64,000 nucleotides of DNA from Paracyclopina nana (GCA_019096065.1 JAGUCH010000001.1:4092001-4156000), one strand, 5' to 3'; positions 1-15,200 are shown, numbered from the stretch's first letter. The notes: generated by a model not told the origin, from the letters alone. Translations and numbers: made by a program.

Positions 1-3000
1 CTTTTCGGGCTGCTGCTAATTATCTTTTGGCTCATTGAGATGTGTAATTAAAATGATTCAAAGCCGGCTAGAATTCATTTCAGCGTTTCAAAAAAAAGCA
101 CAGCCCAGCTCATTAAGTAGGAGGTGGAAAAAAGAAGTTTTTGTCATCTCATGTTCAGTCAGAAAACGCGTTGCATGTACGAGCACTCAAAGGAATGTCA
201 CAGAGGGAAATGATGGCCTTAAAAATCGCTTTTTGCTTCTGATCATGATTTATGACTGGCTGGAATTTCAGCCTTCTTGGCCATGGACTGATGAGCGTGA
301 GCAGGGAAGTTGTATTAATCTTGGTGGCCCATTGGGGAGTTCCTCTCGTAGGAACTCGAGAAACCGCCCCATGATATAAGAACAAGCCAGTACATTTTCA
401 ATTTGGGCCAATTCAGCGCAAGAAAAATTCCCGTGGTGCCGTGATAAGTTATGCTTCATCCAAAAATAAAGTAGTCACGCAACAGCAGGCTACACCAGCC
501 GAAAATGCACGATAATTTTGCATTAAGATGCAATTTTGTAGCTGGCCTCTCCAGACGTCGGTTTAAGGGGGATCATGGTAGGCTTAATAAGCGATAGGAG
601 AATTATATGGCATTTTCGCCTCTGCCTCTGTATGGATGTTTTCCAATAAACAGATGAACGTATTGCAAAGTTGATCACAGGTCTGCTACTTAAAATCCCA
701 ACACAAGATCGTAAAGCACACTCGTTTTATCCGTTGGTTCGGCCTACTGTGGCGGATCCGTAAAAAAGTCAAGTAGGCCTTTTTATGAGCCTCGAGAACT
801 TTAACGTTGATGGGCAAGTTTGCCACGGAGAAGAGAATAAATCCCCGCGTATTTGAAAAAATAAAAATCTAATCTTTCTTAGACTGCATACATCAGCTGG
901 TCAAAAATGAATCTCCTTCACTAGAAGTCGAGAGTCTAGACTTTCAGTGTAAAGTAGTGGTGCAGAGTGAAGTAAAACAACTGCCTGTATAAATGTTTAC
1001 AAGAAGATCTTGGTGGGTTTTTGCATCGAATTTTGTGGCCGTCACCTTCAGACAACACACACACTGGGTAATTCAATCCCCCCTACCCCGCTCAATAATG
1101 TAAAAAAGATTCTTAACGAACACCCAGCTTCCCAGGGGATCAGGGTCCAAACCCTACTACATTCATCATCCAGTCTAGACGACCATGATGCAAAAAAGCA
1201 CCCAAATCTCTCCTTAGTAGATAAGTGATTCAACAATCATTAGTACAGTGAGGGTAACAAAGAAGAAGAACTGCTGCTTTCTTATTCTTTTTACGAGCTT
1301 CTAATTAGATTTCTGGCTAGTTTGGCCGAATTTGGAAGCGCCATTGTCCTCATTTGGGCTGACAATGGTGTGAGGACACCCGTTGTAAATATAGGGTGGT
1401 GGTATGCTCTAATGATATAATATGCACACACACATGAGAGCACGCGCGCATCAATTTCCAGAAAATGCCGCCCTTTTGCCCCCGCTTTTTTGCCCTTTTT
1501 CCCGCCCTATCATTGCCATAGGAGGTTCACGGAGAGGTCTTACCCTTTCGTTAGCTGCCAAACGGGCCCAACTGTGGAGAAATCTCGGCAAAATTGAAGG
1601 CTGATGTGAAAAATTCAGTTGTTTTGGCTGATGGGTGCCTACTTACTGAGATCGTCTCAGTTCGGGCCGGCGAAGCGCACTGCAACGACTTTCCTTTATA
1701 AACGGCCCGAGCGGCCCGAGGGCCGGGATTTCAAGTTGGCCAGCAGTCTCAGTTTTTGTGCGGTGGGAGGGTGAGGGTGGGAGAGCGCGGAAAGCCGGTG
1801 CGAAGCTGAGAAACGCGAGCCGGGCCGCCCTATGCGAGACTAGTGTGCGCACTCAGTTGGAGCTCTTCTCGCCGAATTTCGCCAAATTGATCTTGAAGAA
1901 AGACCAGGATGAGCTCATGTGTTCCACACGCTCACACTGGTCGATATCCTACGCTCATGTCTCATTGCCATGAGTTGGCGAGCAGATGTAGACAACTTGT
2001 TTGTTCCCCGCCACCACCAAGCTTCTTTTTTCAACGGCAACCCATTTCAACTTTCAAGAGCCTGTTTTATTGGCCTGCATCCACATGACCTAAACTGATT
2101 TACATGTTTGATCCATGGAATAGTTTGTCTGCCTCAACTCTTTGACAAGCCAGAGTATTATAATAACGTGACTGAGTTTTCATTTGCCTTTTTAGTATGG
2201 CACTTGGAGAAACCTTTTGGGCTTCAGCCCACCGTGGCCACATCCGTCGGTTTTAATGAACGGACAGGGGGTCGACCAATTAGCCCGAGTTGATGTGACA
2301 TTTTCCACAAAATTGGACGGCTTTGAGGCTCAGGGTGACACTTCTCCACCTCGTTTTCCTAGTAGGTGGTCGAGCTGTAAATCAAGTCATTCTTCAACCG
2401 GTAAATACCAAGATGCTACAATATAATTGACCTCTAGTTACGCTCGAAAATTAGAGTGTCTGGAAATTTGGAACCATTCCACTTATCCGAGTCCATAAAA
2501 CAATTTTCCAGCCTTGGCACCCACCCCTTCATTTACGACTCTAGGTAGTTATATGCTTCTGCATTTAACACGTTGGCCTAGAGCGAGCTGGGTTGGCTAT
2601 TTCAAAGATGTCATAATTACCGGTTCAAAGAAAACCTGAGATGACTTCATCCATCACGAAGCAGCAGCAGGGATGTTTTACGTTTGTGCTCTGTGAGAAA
2701 ACGAAAAAAATACAATTATCTCGCGATGAGGAGCATGCGGTTTTCCGTGAATTTCGAGCACTGCGTAAACAAAGCATAAATCAGTCAGTTTGCTCTTGCT
2801 TGCAGTTGTTAGTATAAACCTGACCGTTTGACCGGGATTTGATGGCCACTCAATCATTGTCTCGAATTGGGATGTTTCAGGCCAATTTTCTTCGCTGCAG
2901 CTGGGCCATAAAATCGTTTAGTAGACCACATATCTGCTAGCCTCTGCTTCAATTGACCCACGCTCATTTATTTCCTCTCGACTCATTCAACTCCTATCAT

Positions 3001-6000
3001 GTAGAGCCATAAAAGAACTTAGCTTTTCTCTAATGCGTTTTCTGCCCCGTTGTTGATTTTTTAATCTTAATCATGCGTTGTGAAGGTGTAATTTTTGAAA
3101 ATTGCCCCATATGCAGTACAATTGGTAGAATATCAGACAAGTCAATTTCGTTTCAAGGCCAACAAGAAATGTACCCTGCTAATGAGACACCGCCACAAAA
3201 GTCACCACTTTTATTGAGACACATCTGTGATATATCTAGAGATAATGCAAAATTCATGACACCCTGTTTTTGCTACGTTCCAGCTGCTCCAGAAAAAAGG
3301 GTCTTATCTACACACCTTGCGTGGAAATGAAAAGTAAACATTTGGCAGCAGTATTCTGGGCAAGAAAGCATCATCGTGGAAAAGAGCTCTTCATTTTTTT
3401 ACATATTCCAAATGGCTGCTAGAGGCCAAAACTTCAAGTCCTGAGGGAATAGTTCGTCTTCAGCTACACATTTACAACAAATCCATTTCTGGGTTGACAA
3501 TGTTGAGATAGAGCATGCTAGGGGTGCTGCTGAAGCTTTTACCCCCCAAATTATGTCGTAAAAAAGTCCAACACTTTTCACACCCTGTGAATTCGGAGCT
3601 ACACACTAGTCAGATGAAGAAAAAGGGGCTCCAAATGACCTGGCGTAGAAAAAAGCATGAATAAATGCCCCCCACTTTTTAGCTCACTTTTAACTTCATT
3701 TATTTTTTGCTGCATAATTCTAGCCCTCCATGTTTCCTTCTGGTCCCATTTCAGGTGGCGAGAAAGCTATAAATGCAATTGTGTCACGGTTTCTACACTT
3801 TAGCTTACAAACTTTATTTGCCTCGATCGCATTGAAGAGCTGATGAAAATTGACTCTATCAAGCCTGCAATGCTGAGTCAAGTGACAATTTGATACACTC
3901 AGCATTGAATGCACACCACATGCTTATAGCTCCTCCTGCAAGGCTGCCTCTGTTTGGCTTCTATAGCAGGGTAAAAAGTCATCACAACCCCTAAGGCCTT
4001 GGCTGGCTATTACTGGAAAAAAGTTTTCTTTCGTTCACATGGAGGCTTATCTTTTGAAAACAGTCCTATGATAGATTTTCTAAACAGCGACAACAAATGC
4101 ACTTTAGCTACTTGATTGTTAGGAGCTTTAAAAAAGCACTTTTCGCCATTGAATAGTCTCCTGTGAAATGCTCGCCAAACTACGAAACTTTTTCTATTGT
4201 TGGTTCGTAGTATAACTAACAGCAGAACAAAAGGTAGGAGGAAGGAAGGGAGCTTTCCCAATTGATTGCAACAATGTTCCATTTTTTCAACTTTCATATG
4301 CTATTTGTAGTTGGTAAAATTCCAGGTCGCAATATTTATTCATGAGAACACAACCAGTTGGACCACAGCGTAATAGGGTGCTTTCACCCCTGAAGTAAAA
4401 AATTGCTTTCTTTTTGTGTTATTATGCTTTCCTCTGTGAAATGGAACTAAACTGAGACCTCATTTTCTTTCTCGCAGCAACAGCTATAATGGTTGTCATT
4501 TAGGGTTTGTTTACCTTGTTCTAAGTTGTTCTGCTTGTAAACTCGGCACGTTGAGGTACCTTGGTGACTTGCAAAAAGCCTCTTCACCTTTTGTGTGACT
4601 ATTTGAAAGCTCATTTGGGGAAAGCAGAACGCAGGGTAATTTTATTTTGCAATATAATTTTTTTGCCTCCTTTTAAGCACACTGTGGATTAGTCCTGTCA
4701 TCGCTTCGTCGAAGAATGACAAGAACCCACAATCTGACAAGTGCCTCAAAGGAACCAATCTAGGTCACCGCTGACACAAATTGAGCTTTGAAGAGATGTG
4801 CATGATTTTCAAAAATCCAGATTTATGCCTGGGTTGCGTGACTATAACATATAAAAAAGTTGCGGAATAGCGAACCCGTTCCCAAGCCTCACAACGGAAT
4901 TGCTTTCTCCTCGTGCCAAGCGACAATAGCAGAAAAAGCAAAAAATATATTTTTCAAGAGGCATATAATCATTTACATGTTAAATGAACATAAGCTATTT
5001 TTTCCAAGGCTAGATTTTGGCCAAGCGATTCCAGGAAATTGCACACTGCTAATTTATGCTAATTGACTTTCTCGCCATAATTAAAAACTTCTCGAGTGCT
5101 CCCCTGTAATTTCATGCCAGTTAAAAATCCAGTGATGAACGAGTCTTTGTGTGCAAAATGGCAACCGAGGGGAGCTTTCCAATACTTTCCTGGCTAAGTA
5201 AGCCAGAAGGGGAGGGCGTCATTTCAAAACCCCTTTTGGCATCGTAAAATAAAGCACAACGTCTAGTAAGAAGCCATTTCGCACTCCTCTTTGCACAATA
5301 TGGGTCCTCATCTTCCTTTGTGAGCTAGCTAACCCATCAAGTCCTCTGCACAGTGGTGGAAAGGATTTTTTATCATAATGCCCAGGATAAAATGGTCTTC
5401 CACGCTCTTTTAAAACAGTCGCATTCACCATAGCCACAGATTGGAGAGAAGAAAAAAGTTGCCACGCTCCCCACAGTGCCTTCAGCGGAAGATTCTTTGT
5501 CCGACGAGGTAAAGTGAAAGCCAAGTCTGAAGTATATATTGCTACTTAGTTTACTTCATCTTGAGGCTTCTTTTTTTCCCACTCTGTGGTGATGACCTCA
5601 TTCGACCTTTTTTGTAATAAATCAGTCTAGGGACCTGATGCTTTTTTAGTAGCCCCCTTCACACTCCCCAAAATGTAATTAATTTCCATAATGCTCCGCG
5701 ACAATGATTAATAGTGGTCTTGGGGTTTTATTGATTATGCTTCGTTGGAGAAATGACAATCAAGAGACTACAAATGGATTCAATTTTCAAGTCGATAAGT
5801 TCTGCATAGTAGAAAGCTCCTGGCAACGCAGGAAGGTTTCATGGTTGTTCCTTTCATAATTGGCTAGATTGGGTCTTTGATGAAATGCGAAGCAGGATAC
5901 AGTCGACATGCTCTAGTTGACTCTTGCTGTAGCAAAAGCCAAAAAAGGATAAACCTGTCAGAGCCAAGTTCAGATCACTTCTTTTCCATTGAGAGAAAGC

Positions 6001-6027
6001 CGACGTTAAATTGAACTGTCAGGATTA
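1..6027. other. intergenic or intronic DNA, no recognisable gene
   Basis: I see no reading frame that resembles a known protein and no convincing run of exons. Open frames are all shorter than about 115 codons, lie on both strands and look like chance. A GC-rich block near 1,640-1,870 is listed separately. The rest is A+T-rich unique-looking sequence. It could be upstream regulatory DNA or a long first intron of the ROR gene. Confidence 0.6.
1640..1870 (+). promoter_or_regulatory. candidate GC-rich TATA promoter island
   Basis: This block is much richer in CpG than its surroundings. It has a TATA-like tataaa at 1,697-1,702, a possible initiator (tcaagt) near 1,731 about 36 bases downstream, and GC-rich sequence after it. 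A donor-like site (AGG/GTGAGG) is at 1,771. It could be a distal promoter for ROR or for a transcript I cannot see. No coding exon can be attached to it, so the call rests on composition and weak motifs only. Confidence 0.25.
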
Positions 6028-6236
6028 GGCCGTTCTTATATTGACGGAAAAAGCTAAGCTAAGGTGAAAATAGCTAAGCTAAGGTAAAAATAGCTAAGCA
6101 AACGCTCAACATTTCAAGCAAAGTAGCTGCTTTTTGTGAATGTTGAGCGAAATAACCGGTTTTCGTTGCATGATTTTTACCTTAGCTTAGCTAATTTTAC
6201 CTTAGCTTAGCTTTTTCCGGCAATATGAGAACGGCC
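6028..6236. mobile_element. foldback MITE flanked by TA, mariner-like ends
   Basis: A 209-bp element whose two ends are inverted copies of about 38 bp. The left arm starts GGCCGTTCTTATATTG and the right arm, read on the minus strand, starts GGCCGTTCTCATATTG. Both continue into a CGGAAAAAGCTAAGC tract and then repeated AGCTAAGCTAAGGT units. A second, inner inverted pair (GCTCAACATT with AATGTTGAGC) means the whole element can fold on itself. The terminal repeats are flanked on each side by TA, the target duplication typical of Tc1/mariner-type transposition. There is no coding capacity, so it is a non-autonomous element. Assignment to Tc1/mariner is inferred from the TA only. Confidence 0.75.
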
Positions 6237-9200
6237 TATTGTTATCCTCCAACTTGGACAGCTCGTATGGAGAACAGATTTTAGTGGAGAATCTTTTGAT
6301 CTAATTCGGTTCTCACTTACTTGAAAGTTTGTTCCTTGTAATGCAAAATATGAAGGGCTTTCAGCGCGAAATGCACAGTTGCACACTCGCGATAATTTAA
6401 GACATATTTTGCTGTGCAAAAGGGAGAATCACATTAAAGTAAACTGCTTTATGAAACAGTCTTTGTACAAGTATCGTGAAATAAATGCACTCCCAAGATT
6501 TATGTACATATCAAGCAAGTGAGCACCGAGCGGTCTTTTGGTTACTATACACACAACATAGTCCAAAAGTGCATTTTCTGTGAATAATGCAGCGCCCGAT
6601 GAAATGCCATGCATCAATAATACGTAGTGCCCATCTCTTGACACAATTATCGCAGAAAATGAATGGCGATCCATCGATCACGTATCTCACTCAATTCTCA
6701 AGAAAATGCTTAGACCTCATTTGTCAGCTATTTATTGAAATTCCGTTAGTGTTTATCTGCGCTTATCTGAGAATCCAAAGACAATATTTGTTTTCACACA
6801 CACAGAAGTCATCATTTATAAATAATAATCACTGAGGGGAAACTGCACACAATAATCTTCAAATAATGATGGACAAACAAAGCCCATGTGCCCCGACTTG
6901 AAGGCGCTACACGCGAAAATAAGTATTTTTCCAGATTAACGTTCATAGTCAAAATAGTAGGCCAAGTTTGAAAAATGAGCACGTGTTCACCTTTTGGAAA
7001 ATGCACGGTTTTTCATATTGTATGTACATACGCCTGAGCTTCTATGCTGCTATGATCTGCTGATCAAGTCATCATAGTAATCACATCTCGGTTAAGAGAT
7101 GAAGAATGATTTTCCTCTTGGCCCTTCTCTCTCTAATTTTGTGCACCTCATCACGACTCGGCTGATCGTGAAACAAGCCTAGGAGGCAATTCTCAACTCT
7201 CCGAGTCCGAGGAGCCGAGGAGATGATAATTTGCCATGAAATACATATTTTCAAAACTTCATTCACAAATCCGAAACACGAGCCATGAAGTGAGTATTTT
7301 AAGCAAACAACACTCAACACATTTTCGTGGGTTAGAGGCCATCATAAATCAGGTGCAGTTCAGAAATAAAATTAGACCGTTTGCTTAGGCAAAAGATAAA
7401 TACCCATGTCCAAGGCGTGCTGAAAAATTGGCCTCTTGACGTGAATTGGCAGAAAACAGATTTCAATCGTACTACGTTCGACTCTACGCTGAAAATATGT
7501 CCATGAAGAACGTGGCCATAAATCTCTTGGGAGCAATCGTACATTCCTGTTTCATTTCAAATTTCTGTCTTGTTCAATGGTGGTCAGAGTTGGCATTTTC
7601 GCGGAAAATCACGGACTTGGCGAAAAGTGGCATTTTGCAAACCTTGGTTAAGGTGGAGGGCTGCTAAGAAGCATGGAGTTAGTGCGCATACAGTGCGCGC
7701 AATCTGTTGTTGTCATTTTGGCAGCACAGCGCGCCAACTCCGTCCCATATCGAGGAGCGCTACGTACTAACTTGCTCAGCTCTCAGACTTTAGTTCGAGT
7801 TCAGTTCTCGTGCAAAGAGGACGACGGTTCTTACACGAAGAGGCTCCGGAAAAAAAGGAAATAGTGATTTTTTGCTTGTGAACAATTCGGCAATTTCTTC
7901 CGTTATTTGTATGGTAAGAAATGAGCTTAACGTCAAAAACTTTAGACTCAAATCTGAACCATTTGTGTAAATGGTACTTATGTTTTTGCGTACTTTTGAG
8001 AGCCCTCACGTGGAAAGCTTTGGTTGGACCTGAAAAATTGATCAATTTTGTATTGATTCTAAAATGTAGCGTGGATTACGAGAAAGGGGAAAAATCTGCC
8101 GGCTAAGTTTCTCGATTCACACTTTGGGAGTAGTTGGAAGTTGGTTGGAAACTTTTGGCCCATGCACCCCGGGGAAAGTTTGACCAAAAACGTTGTTGCC
8201 CTATGGAGGCTAAGGTCCTTTTTCAATTTATTCTGCAACACATCTTTCAGGAAATATCAGAGCTCGACTAAAAGTGAGTGGGGCATTCCTCCTGAAAGCG
8301 GAAAGTTTTGCTTTCTACCCTTCTTAGTACATTGAAAAGCATGTACCAGAAACCACTTCAATTTATGGTAGTGGAGGTATAAATCACAAGATACTTGCGC
8401 TACTTTTCCCCATTCAAGACTATACTTTGGCTTTGTGGTAGTAGCTTTGATGATAAAATGCAAAGGCCACAAAATACTTTTCATCTACATTTTGAAGCTT
8501 AGTGCTGAAAAAACACGTACCTCGTTGTTTCTTTCACGGTCAAGCTATCTTTCCTTCGTGGCATTCTCAGAAAATTACTCGCATTACTGCCCTGAACGCA
8601 TATTTGTGGAAGAGCAAATGTAAACAACACTTTGCCGCATTATTTGAATGAGGGAAAGCAAACGCTTCACTCCATTTTTTAGCCGTAATTAAAGCTTTTT
8701 GGCCTTTGCTCCAGACACAGTCTGCCTCATGGAGGATCTTCTATTACTCTCCAAAAATCAAAGAAAACGAATAACGATGGCATAAATGCGGAGAACTGAG
8801 TTGAACGAGGCAGTTTTTTCCTTCTTCTGCCTAAATTGGCCCATGGTGCCGTCAAACTTTTTTTCCTCCCAAACGAGAAGTTGATGACTGAAATGAACCT
8901 TAAAATTTGCAGTAGTGGTGAAAAAGTATTGAGGCAGACGTTGCCATCTGGCCAAGTTACAAAGTTTTGAAATGTTGGGAGGAAAAAATGAGGATTTTGA
9001 CCTCAGCTGCAGGATTTTGTAGATTTTTCAACTTGACAGCCCCTTAGGAATTTTCTGAGCTTTTGCTTTTTGCGCGAAAGATCTTTCGTCGACTTTGAGC
9101 GAGAGACAAATGAGCTACTAGCACTAGCTGTTATTTCAAGCTTTCCTTCCACTTGATTTCTTCTCGTTTTGAAATTGGCCCATTTCGGAGATGGTTCATA

Positions 9201-12200
9201 AAAAATTACCCTATGCACGATTCTGGGGCTCATCGTGACGACAAGTTTCATTATGAAAATTGCTCAATAGCTTCGAGGCTTGAAGAAAAGCACACAGCCA
9301 ATTTTTTCAAGAGAAGAAAATAACGCACACTTTTATCTTAACGATTAAACTGTATTGCCGTCATTTCCCCTCTTTTTTATGTTTGTGCTAACAATGTGGG
9401 AACTTAATTGAGGAGGCCAACACTTGGCTGTAACCATTTCAAGCAATAATTATTTGGTGAGTTCACATGATAATGATCATGCGTTAAACATCCCTGTATG
9501 TCCATTGTTTTGAATCTGATGGCTCTTATTCTTTTTTTGGTCAGCAAAAATCCATCAACATGCGAGTATTTGAGTGTCACACATAGCAATATGGCAAATT
9601 AGGGTGTCTCATTGCATGAATTCTTGATGTTTGCTACAGTCTTTCCTACAATATTGGACAACTTTTGCTGGCCCACACATTCACAGTACGGCGTTGTCAT
9701 TACAGCAACGCGCCAAAAATGTCGTTTTTCACAACTTATCTGCAAATATTTTGCATTGGCTGAGCTAAAAATAACTTTGAGGTGGCTATATGATACATGC
9801 AGGACAGAGCTGCAGACTTTTGCACAAAGTTAAATTATAAATCAGTTCGGCGGAACTTTCAATGGCAATCACAGCCCCACTTTTCACATGAGTAACTGAG
9901 AAAAGTTTTCCTGTTGAGGCACAATGGAACAGAAATTATGGCCAAACTAGCAGTATGATCACACAATACTTTATTGTAGTATGCCTCATGATGAAAAAAC
10001 TTTTCCGCTCCTCCATCCAGGGAGAAGAACCTCTATGCAAGATTTATTCCACCCTATAATACATGATTGAAAAAAGTGCACTTTAAATTGAGCCAAACAA
10101 GGCCTGGAATGAGATTTTTCACCTGCTTAATTTCATCGCAATAAAGCCACTATGAGAACGTTGAACTTTGGGGTCGGTGTGCTGTTTGCCAGAATGGACA
10201 TTAAAATGCCTATAAAAGTTCTGCAAAATGGCAGCCTGTTAAAAGATTGTTTAAGTGCCACCTCAACTGTCTTAGCTCAATTAATGAACGGTGCAAACTT
10301 TTCAAACTGCAAAATATGCTAGCCAAACATCAATCAAGCACATTAGTATTTCGTGATTGAGGAAGTTCCATGGCAAATGCCAAAAATGTCATTTCACTTT
10401 GTTAGACAATGGATCAGTTGTTCAAGCTCCAAAATTGTTGGGTTAAGCTGTCAAAATAAACAAATTCCACTTAGCATTGTTTTTGCAATTTTCACCTCAA
10501 TTCCCATCGTCTTTACTTGAATAAACACATTTTCCCAAGAAAATGCTTTTCTCTCTCTAGAGTTTTGCAGCGATTCCAGTAAAACCTCATTTGAATCATT
10601 GCATTGCTATGGGCAAAGTTCTTTTAAATATCAAAAACGGCCTTCTCAATCACTGTGCTTGGCATTGTTTGCTCGTTTAGCTGCCATAATAATAATAAAG
10701 AAGATTGTGATCACAAACTGTCAATACAAGACCAAACTGTTCCACTACAAAAGAGCTCACGAGTCTAAAAAACTACAATAGGATTTCTTTTGGACATTAC
10801 CGAAATGGTTTTGAGAATCACTCAAGCAAAGGAGAAGAAATAAAAATACTCTCACATTTGCCAAGTTTTCACGGTTTTTCCTCATCGCGCCTTTATGGGG
10901 CGTGTTCCCTGGTGCCTTGATTGAGTCTTGTAGCAGCCCAAGATTAAATGCATACGATGTGGTCTCCAGACACAGCATTAACTCCTGAATAGAAAATGGT
11001 GGCCTTCTTGTAAGCAAGACAGGTTGCCTCTGAGGCCTTTTATTGGCCTTTTTTGTCGGTCCTCTGAGGCCTCAAAGCTGGAAATGGTCTAGACACAAAA
11101 ACCCATGAGCCAGCTGCCCACCACTGCATTTACTTACCTTTTATTGAAAAAACCCGCAAGATAGAGTACCACATCTTCTACACATTCAAAATTAATCAGC
11201 ATAAAACTGCCAAAACTTTTTTTCCTTTGTGAGAATGAGACGGGAAGGCCTGAAAAGTAGAGCTCGTTTCAATCCGGATATTTGATTACGCAAAGTTTAC
11301 ATGAAAAAGTTACGCCTCGCTGCTACACCTATCAATGCCAAAAGAGAGCATTTTTCGAGGCAACACCATTTTCCTTAATTGCCATAGCTGAGCACAGTCT
11401 GGCTGGCCTTCTTGCTTTCCAGACACATCTATTGTGCGTTTAGAATAATGATGAGAAAGAGGCCACAAAATGCCCTAAGGGGCATGTTTTCTATAGATTC
11501 TTGGAGGGCCTTTTTTCTCTGCACTGTTTGGTGCTTCGATATCCTCCAAAGTGGAAATAAAAGGCCATTCAATGAAGAAACTTTTATAGGTTTTTTTGCG
11601 GCTTAGCTAACACCAATGCTGCTGCGGTTTAATTAACTTTTTCTTCATTAGATCCCTCAAAGTAAAAGGGCCCTTCTGTGGCCCAACAACTTTGCAGCTT
11701 TGCTTTATTTCTGTGGCTACACTGCAGCACCCAAAATAGAGAATAAATAAGAGTTTACAATGCTTATAATGGTGGTAGTTATCTAAAGTGGGGACTAATT
11801 CAGTTGTAAAACAATTTAAACTCAGCTTACCGTGTCAAGATTTGATGCGATGGACGTTTCGTCTGGCTCACATAAAAAACTAGTTGTTCCTCAAGTGTCT
11901 AACAACTTTTTTCAATGATGGTCAAAATATTTCTCTATTTAACAAGACGGATCAAGGGTGGCCTGGAATCCAGTAGATTTGTCTTTGATTGACATTCGAG
12001 TTCTTTTGCTAAATATTTACAGTCTTCTTCGCTGTCACTACTAACAAATAACATGGGAACTTTGATCAGATCAAAAAATGCTGTCGATCTACAGATATGC
12101 GATTAATTAGCGCTACTTTCGCGCACAAGTGCAAAAATGCAGCATTGAAAAATATTTAGCTCATTCGATTTCCTCTGCTGCTGCATTTTGTTTACACTTG

Positions 12201-15200
12201 ATAAATACCACGTGTCTGATTGGAATTTCCAGCACACTTGGACTTCTGACACTTTTTCTAACAAGACGGACATGAACCCACAATCTGTGATTATCAAGTG
12301 CAAAAAAGCCCCAGGCGAAAATGTGCATGGCAAGCTGTCAGATATCATGTTGTTTGGCATTAAGACATATCTCCAAAGCCTGCACTGTGGGAATTCCACC
12401 TCGACGAAGAAAAGTTTCCTTATCAATGCAATGTTGTTCTCGTAGCACAATAATGCCTCAGTTGTTTATTTGCTCACAGACACCACCAGTGATTCTTCCA
12501 AAGCTTGAGTTTGGTCCAAAAAGATTGCCATCAGCTTTTTGCATTGGCCCAATTCTTATCTGATATGTGATATTGCTGAGATGTTGCTGTTGCAAAAAAT
12601 TATTCCACTCGACTTTTATCTCGGAGAACAGCTTTTTCGCCAAGAAAAAAAAGAGCTTTTCTCTGGAATGAGTTTCGGATTTCGGGACCAGTAATTTCGT
12701 ACTCAAATACCCAGGGTTCGTATGAAATTTCAATGATCCTCTAATCTTGGGTGCACGTGCATCCAATTGTAGCTGAGAGGCCTTCCGCGCTCTGTGCAAA
12801 ATTGCATTTTCACAGACATCTAGACGTACAGGATGCATCATTCAACGAACCTATTTGCTGCATAGTTTCCACCAAATTGGATCGAATTAGGCTGACCTTT
12901 ATTTTTGCTATGATAGGCAAAAATGCCGGTCACGTCTTATTAAAGTTTCATAGCAAAATTGGCAAGAGACAGCAAAGTAGATTGATCGGCCACTATTTGG
13001 CCAGTTTTATTGCTGAAAAGTTGGGTTCAAGTACTCGATATAAATCAAAACTGGCTTACTACAAATTGGCTAAACAGCAGCTATTTTTCAAATGTCATAA
13101 ATCAGATACACATCTAAGTGGCTGTCAAGCTTTTGGTGTCATGAATATTACATGGCCAAGCTCAAACTAAGATTGATGAGTAAACACACGGTTATAGTTG
13201 TACACGTGTGCATACGTCTCAAAACTTTTTTTCGCTTGGAGAACCAGAAAAATAAACATTGGGCCTCTCCAATTATTGGCAGAATTCGAAAGCAGCCTGA
13301 CAAAGAAGCGAAAAAATTGTAAGCCACATGAAAAATACGAGCGCCAGCAATTGTGGCTTTTAAGCTACGTATTTCATGCTCCCCAACGTCTCAAACTTTT
13401 CAGGTGTTGGCTATTTTTCTGTGCCATGGAGAATGTTATTAATTGGGGGTTTGCTAGAAGCTGCTAAATGAGGGTAGACTTTTGCAAAGCAACGAGGGGG
13501 GAATAATAAGCCGCCGCCGTCGAAGTAAGGGGATTAGGGATCTTACTTTCCTATTGAGTTCGATCAATTTCTTGGCAGCTCTAAGCTTTCTTGCGCCTTC
13601 AAAATGTTTGCATTTAGCACACTGGATCTTTTTCCATTCACCCACCGCAATAAATCATAATAGAAACTCTATCAACTTTTTATGGCAATTTTGCAAGCCG
13701 AGCGATATCTGTTTTCACTCTCAAAGCTATTGCAGCAAGCCTCAATGAAAATTGAAAATTTATGGCCTTTGTGGCGAACTTGAACACACGAGATTACATC
13801 TATTTTTTGTGTCAAGTTGAAATCGCGAAAAGCTGTGACATCCTTTTTTTATTTGGAGCATCTTCAATCCCGTGGAAGTTATTTCCTGCGCTGTATACTG
13901 GAGATAATCTTCAATTTGAGGTTCAACAATTACAACACAGTCATTTAACAGAGAGTAGGTGATAATCATGTTAAGCTGCCAATAAACCACTGAAGAGCCA
14001 CGTGACTCTTCCATTCGACAAAACCCTCATAACCATTAGGGACGGTCGTAAAAATCTGTCCCTGCTCTTGGTGTGTGTGCGTGTGTATGGGAAAATACAC
14101 AGTGATCTGTTCGGCACTCAGTACACTTATTTACACGATTTATGTGACACACTCTCAACCATTCTGCTTTTAACTGATTTTTATGAGGTGCAAACGATGG
14201 AAGTACCAAGGTGTTGTCGCGAAATTAAAGCTATTGTTGTACTTCTGTTGGAAGTCAGACTGGATATGTTTGCAGAAATTCTTCCAGCTGAGATGGATGA
14301 TAACAATTGAGTTAGAGGATTCCTGGCAACAACAATCCCTTTTTTTGAGTAGCAATTTCCGCTTTGCGTGCGCTTTACGAAAGTATTGACCGCGCTCAGC
14401 TTCTGGCTTGCATTTGCTCTATGCTGAGTGGAGTCACGAAAAACTTTTGAAAGGTGAATTTTACAAGAGCAATTTTTCGAGTGTTGACGGACGAAAATGC
14501 AGCTTCGATTCATGCGCTCGCTTCAACTCTTGCTAATTTTTACAAAATCCAAATAAACACTTGAGAATCGTACCGGACATTTTCCATTGAAATATCTGAA
14601 GTGTTTTGATATGTTTCAACGTAAACACCCCGGTATTGTGGAAAATTGCAAAATGTGCAGCTAGTCTTGATTGCAATGATAGATTAGAGTAATTCCACAG
14701 CTGTGGCATGAAAAATCGTTACAACAGCATATTGTGGTGTATTACTATGTAGCAACCAGCAACGTTCTTTTTTTAAAAAGGGAAAGCTTTGTAAAACGCG
14801 CTTTTTTGTGAATATTTGTAACATAGCACACATCAGGGTGGTCCATTTTGTCACTATGAAGCTTTATCTCAATTTAGATGGTTATCCAACAAATGAGGTA
14901 CATTCAAGTTTTCCTCTCTATTTTCCAGGTAAGAATTCTATGAAGGTGTCGTCTCTCTCCATGATATCATGTAGCTGGTGGAGATATGATGGTGAATTTA
15001 ATCTCCAAGAGGGATATTTCTCATCTTGGATATTGCCCCACTTATGTAAAATGGGGAAATGGAAAAAGAGCCCAAGAAAACCGACAGTGTGTGCTTTCCC
15101 TACTCCCTAATCTACTATATTGCAAAATTGATAAGCACGAGCGCAGGGTATGACATGAAAGGCATGAAATTATAGACTTGCAGATAAACCTCACTTAACT

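Noticed and set aside
12103-13170. Three open frames of 115, 127 and 139 codons in the gene-poor left part
   Set aside because: They lie on both strands and partly overlap, have no recognisable domain, no signal peptide pattern and no supporting splice or promoter signals. Chance is the simplest reading.
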